From: Spiroplasma poulsonii
Lineage (GTDB): Bacteria; Bacillota_I; Bacilli_A; Mycoplasmatales; Mycoplasmataceae
NCBI RefSeq assembly: GCF_009866525.1
Contig: NZ_CM020866.1
Span: forward strand, 1,466,451-1,530,450
Direction: 5' to 3'
DNA length: 64,000 bases
Shown here: positions 61,623 to 64,000 of the stretch, piece after piece
Numbering within the stretch: position 1 is the first letter of the stretch
Layout of the letters: each line of letters begins with the position of its first letter
Made by a program: the position numbers and the translations under genes
The notes under the pieces: generated by a model
Databases searched by the model: none
What the model saw: only the letters and a program-made list of their open reading frames with translations
What the model was told of the DNA's origin: nothing

Positions 61623-62552
61623 ATGACAAATATTGTAGAATTTTTAAGAACAGATAAGGTAACTGATTGAATAAAAAGTAAATTTTCTAATGAAAATGAA
61701 ATTGCAAGATTTAAAAGTAATATAATTGCAATATCAAATAGTAATGAATTATTACAAAAAGCAGATCCAAAAACAATTATGACTGCTTGTTATCAAGGTG
61801 TTTTATTAAATTTACCAATGGAAAAACAATTCGGTTATGCTTATGTAGTACCATATAATACAAAAATAACAAGAATTATTAATGGTCGTGAAATCCAAGA
61901 ATGAATTAATCAAGCCCAATTTCAAATGGGTTATAAAGGTTATATTCAATTAGCCCAAAGAAGTGGCCAATATTTAGATATGTCAGTATCAGATGTTAGA
62001 GCAAATGAATTAATAAATTATGATCGTTTAAAAGGTACTGCTTTTAATTGAAATCAAAATGAAGATGAACGAGAAAAATTATCAATTATAGGTTATGTAG
62101 CATATTTTAAAATGGTTAATGGTTTTGAAAAAACTTTATATATGACAAAAGAGCAAATGGAAAATCATTTTATGAAATATTCTAAAACTTATGCTAAAAA
62201 TAAATCATTTTATATTGCTAGTTTTGATGAAATGGCCCTTAAAACAGTATTAACATCATTATTAAGAAAATGAGGTATTATGTCAGTTGAATTACAACAA
62301 GCATATAAATCAGATCAAGCAGTTATTACAACTAATGATGAAAAGATTTATATTGATAATGATGCTACTTTCATCCAAAATAATGGGCATATTAACGATG
62401 AAACTTTATCAAATAATATAAATTTAAATTATAATACCCCACCTAATGATGAAATAGTGTACATAAACGATAATGTAGTTAAAGAAGAAGATATATCAAA
62501 TGTAGTACCAGTAGTTAATAATAACAATGATGAAGAATGAGCCAATTGATAA
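61623..62552 (+). CDS. recT: RecT-family single-strand annealing recombinase (right copy)
   Basis: 309 residues with the same RecT core as the left copy (ACYQGVLLNLPMEKQFGYAY, AQFQMGYKGYIQLAQRSGQY). Differences cluster in the N-terminal ~10 residues and in the acidic tail, which has an extra Asn-Leu pair (NNINLNYNTPPND). Ends ANW and TAA, overlapping the resolvase start by 16 bp. Confidence 0.88.
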
Positions 62553-63037
62553 AAATAGGTATTGACCCATCAGGAACTGGTACTACGGCTATTGTTGTTT
62601 ATAAAAATAATAAATTAATAGATAAACAAGAATTTACAAATAAAGGCTGAAAAGAACATTATGAATTTATTATAAATTATTTGAAAAATGAAAAACTATT
62701 TGGGAAAATATTATCAAATAATCATAAACTAGAATATTTAATTTTTATAGAAAATTGTTTATATACAAATGCCAATGGCTCAAAAGATAGAGATGATTTA
62801 TTGAAATTATTAGGTTCATTAGAAACGCAAGGATATATTGCTACTATTTCACCAAAACATACAAAATCAGTTGTTAAAAATATGGAAAATTTAAGTAAAT
62901 ATAATGATGGTTATATATGAAAATATGAAAAAGATGTTAATTTAACTTATCAATATGGTAAAAGTTGAAAATATAATAATGAAAAAATAAGTAATCATTT
63001 ACGAGATGCAATTATTATTGCTAATTATGAAAGTTAA
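62537..63037 (+). CDS. RuvC-like Holliday-junction resolvase (right copy)
   Basis: 166 residues. KIGIDPSGTGTTA, LIFIENCLYTNANGSKDRDDLLKLLGS and HLRDAIIIANYE. The acidic residue after the second strand is Glu in IEN (left copy IED). The middle (about 35-75) is largely unrelated to the left copy, while the ends are nearly the same. Confidence 0.7.
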
Positions 63038-63040
63038 TTT

Positions 63041-63217
63041 ATGAAACATTCATATAATCAAAAAACAGGAAAATATTATTCTTGTAAAATTCGGAATATA
63101 AATGTTTACTTAAATGAAAATGAAGAACAAGTTTGAAATGAATTAAATTTTAATACTTATTCGCAACGAATTGAATATCTTATAAACTTTTATATAACAC
63201 ACAATAAAGAAAAATAA
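63041..63217 (+). CDS. Ribbon-helix-helix-like small prophage protein (right copy)
   Basis: 58 residues: KIRNINVYLNENEEQVWNELNFNTYSQRIEYLINFYITH. Shorter at the C-terminus than the left copy because the stop comes earlier; the left-specific 76-residue gene that overlaps there is absent here. Confidence 0.5.
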
Positions 63218-63244
63218 AAAATAACCAATTAAGGTTATTTTTTT
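63217..63244. terminator. Bidirectional terminator between convergent prophage operons (right copy)
   Basis: AAATAACC / GGTTATTT with loop AATTAA and flanking A and T runs; equivalent of 3981-4008. Confidence 0.85.
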
Positions 63245-63530
63245 AAATATTATTTGTTAATTGTCTAATGGCATCTTTTTGTGCTTGTTTTTTATCATTA
63301 ACTTTAACTTGTTTTTTAACATTTTTAATTTGACCTGTTTTTAATGCTAATTCTGTTGCATAATCAGGTCCTCGTAAATGTTTTTCGTGGGCAATAACAG
63401 CAGTTCTTAATTCTCTGATTTCTGCTTTATATTTTTTAATTTTTTTAGCAGATAATCCTAGAATACCAAGACTACCCATTCCACCCGCACCCGCTAACAC
63501 AAGTAAAGCAATCATTAATGTTTCATTCAT
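63243..63530 (-). CDS. Small holin-like prophage membrane protein (right copy)
   Basis: 95 residues starting MNETLMIALLVLAGAGGMGS with AAAGGAAT upstream. Nearly identical to residues 4-97 of the left copy; the N-terminal three residues differ. A separate start, with a stop just upstream, shows that the left copy's upstream fusion is not required. Confidence 0.55.
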   Translation of the reverse strand: MNETLMIALLVLAGAGGMGSLGILGLSAKKIKKYKAEIRELRTAVIAHEKHLRGPDYATELALKTGQIKNVKKQVKVNDKKQAQKDAIRQLTNNI

Positions 63531-63531
63531 T

Positions 63532-63636
63532 TTATTTAATTCCTTTCTTATTCTTACTCAAACAGTGGCCATCTATCCTTTCAGAACAAAATAATTTATA
63601 AATTAAACTATATAACCACCCAAAAATATCAACCGC
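63532..63636 (-). other. Conserved small ORF upstream of holin-like gene (right copy)
   Basis: Frame VDIFGWLYSLIYKLF then CSERIDGHCLSKNKKGIK and TAA one base before the holin-like ATG. No ATG/GTG start in frame (GCG replaces the GTG of the left copy). The amino acids are kept, but coding is unproven. Confidence 0.3.
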
Positions 63637-63649
63637 CCCTATATATAGT

Positions 63650-64000
63650 CTATTTTAAATTTAATTCTTTGTTATTTTCTTCTTGTTTTTGTTTTTTAAT
63701 ATTTTCATTTTGTATATTTTTAAATATTTCTTCTGTTATGCCATCTAAATTATTTCATTGTTTTGCTAATCTTGGTTGAATAACACGCGGATTAATCCGA
63801 CAATCTAAACAATGTCTTAAATGGTCTTTTTTTCATTTTGATTTATCAATTCAAATGATAATTAAAGAAATTATTAAAGTAATTAAAGGTAATATTGTAA
63901 ATACTAATCCCATTTTAGATATTTTTAATCTTGGTATATCAATTTTCATATCTACTTTTGGTTTACTACTAGCAACAAATATGCCCTGAATTCCATACGT
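63650..64000 (-). CDS. Prophage membrane protein (right copy, N-terminus beyond window)
   Basis: The visible ~116 residues match the C-terminal part of the gene at 2962-3567: GIQGIFVASSKPKVDMKIDIP, the span VFTILPLITLIISLIIIW and CLDCRINPRVIQPR. The tail has an extra Lys/Gln-rich insert (IKKQKQEE). Confidence 0.5.

Noticed and set aside
1..64000. CRISPR array or rRNA genes
   Set aside because: No regularly spaced short repeats and no rRNA-like sequence were seen; repeats here are IS copies, tRNAs and prophage duplications.

Overview
The window is Spiroplasma-like DNA. It is very AT-rich. UGA is read as tryptophan: nearly every conserved gene (nusA, rsgA, prkC, fakA, ispH, the PTS permease and others) stays open only if TGA is Trp. 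The gene set is that of the Citri-type spiroplasmas, including a fruR-fruA-fruK block and a GlcNAc/glucose PTS. Heavy IS load, repeated prophage segments and many broken genes suggest a decaying, host-associated strain. The species cannot be fixed from the sequence.

Layout. 1-7.85 kb is the end of a prophage: structural genes on + converge on an early operon on - (RecT, a DUF1351-like coiled coil, a RuvC-like resolvase and small ORFs). 59.4-64 kb is a second, diverged copy of the same prophage end in the opposite orientation. 41.5-46.7 kb is a third phage piece carrying packaging and head genes (small and large terminase, portal, a large structural protein), truncated by an IS. Together they suggest one family of tailed dsDNA phage with a compact genome, possibly the short-tailed SpV3 type. 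That assignment is inference.

Between the prophages lies about 51.5 kb of chromosome. It holds nagB and an IS-split nagA; a ten-tRNA operon; fakA-like and Asp23-like genes; a decayed toxin/antitoxin and nuclease patch (16.7-19.3 kb); rpmB and tRNA-Leu; the operon prpC-prkC-rsgA-rpe-thiN with rlmN upstream; a GlcNAc/glucose PTS permease divergent from an RpiR regulator; a broken fructose operon (fruR, heavily mutated fruA, fruK with no normal start); the rimP-nusA-ylxR-ylxQ-infB translation operon; an ABC permease remnant; a DEAD-box helicase; ispH; lipoprotein fragments; and ffh with a one-base frameshift.

Mobile DNA includes four copies of an IS5-type element (one truncated), two of an IS3-type element (one dead), a Mbov_0401/UPF0236-type transposase and an IS30 remnant. 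The strongest unexplained signals lie in the prophage early leader. Two hairpins are conserved between the prophage copies, and one shows a compensatory base-pair change. An imperfect 25-bp inverted repeat marks the extreme end of both prophages, next to a terminator. Several one-base deletions in A/T runs, including one in the essential ffh, mean either sequencing indels or slippage-dependent expression.
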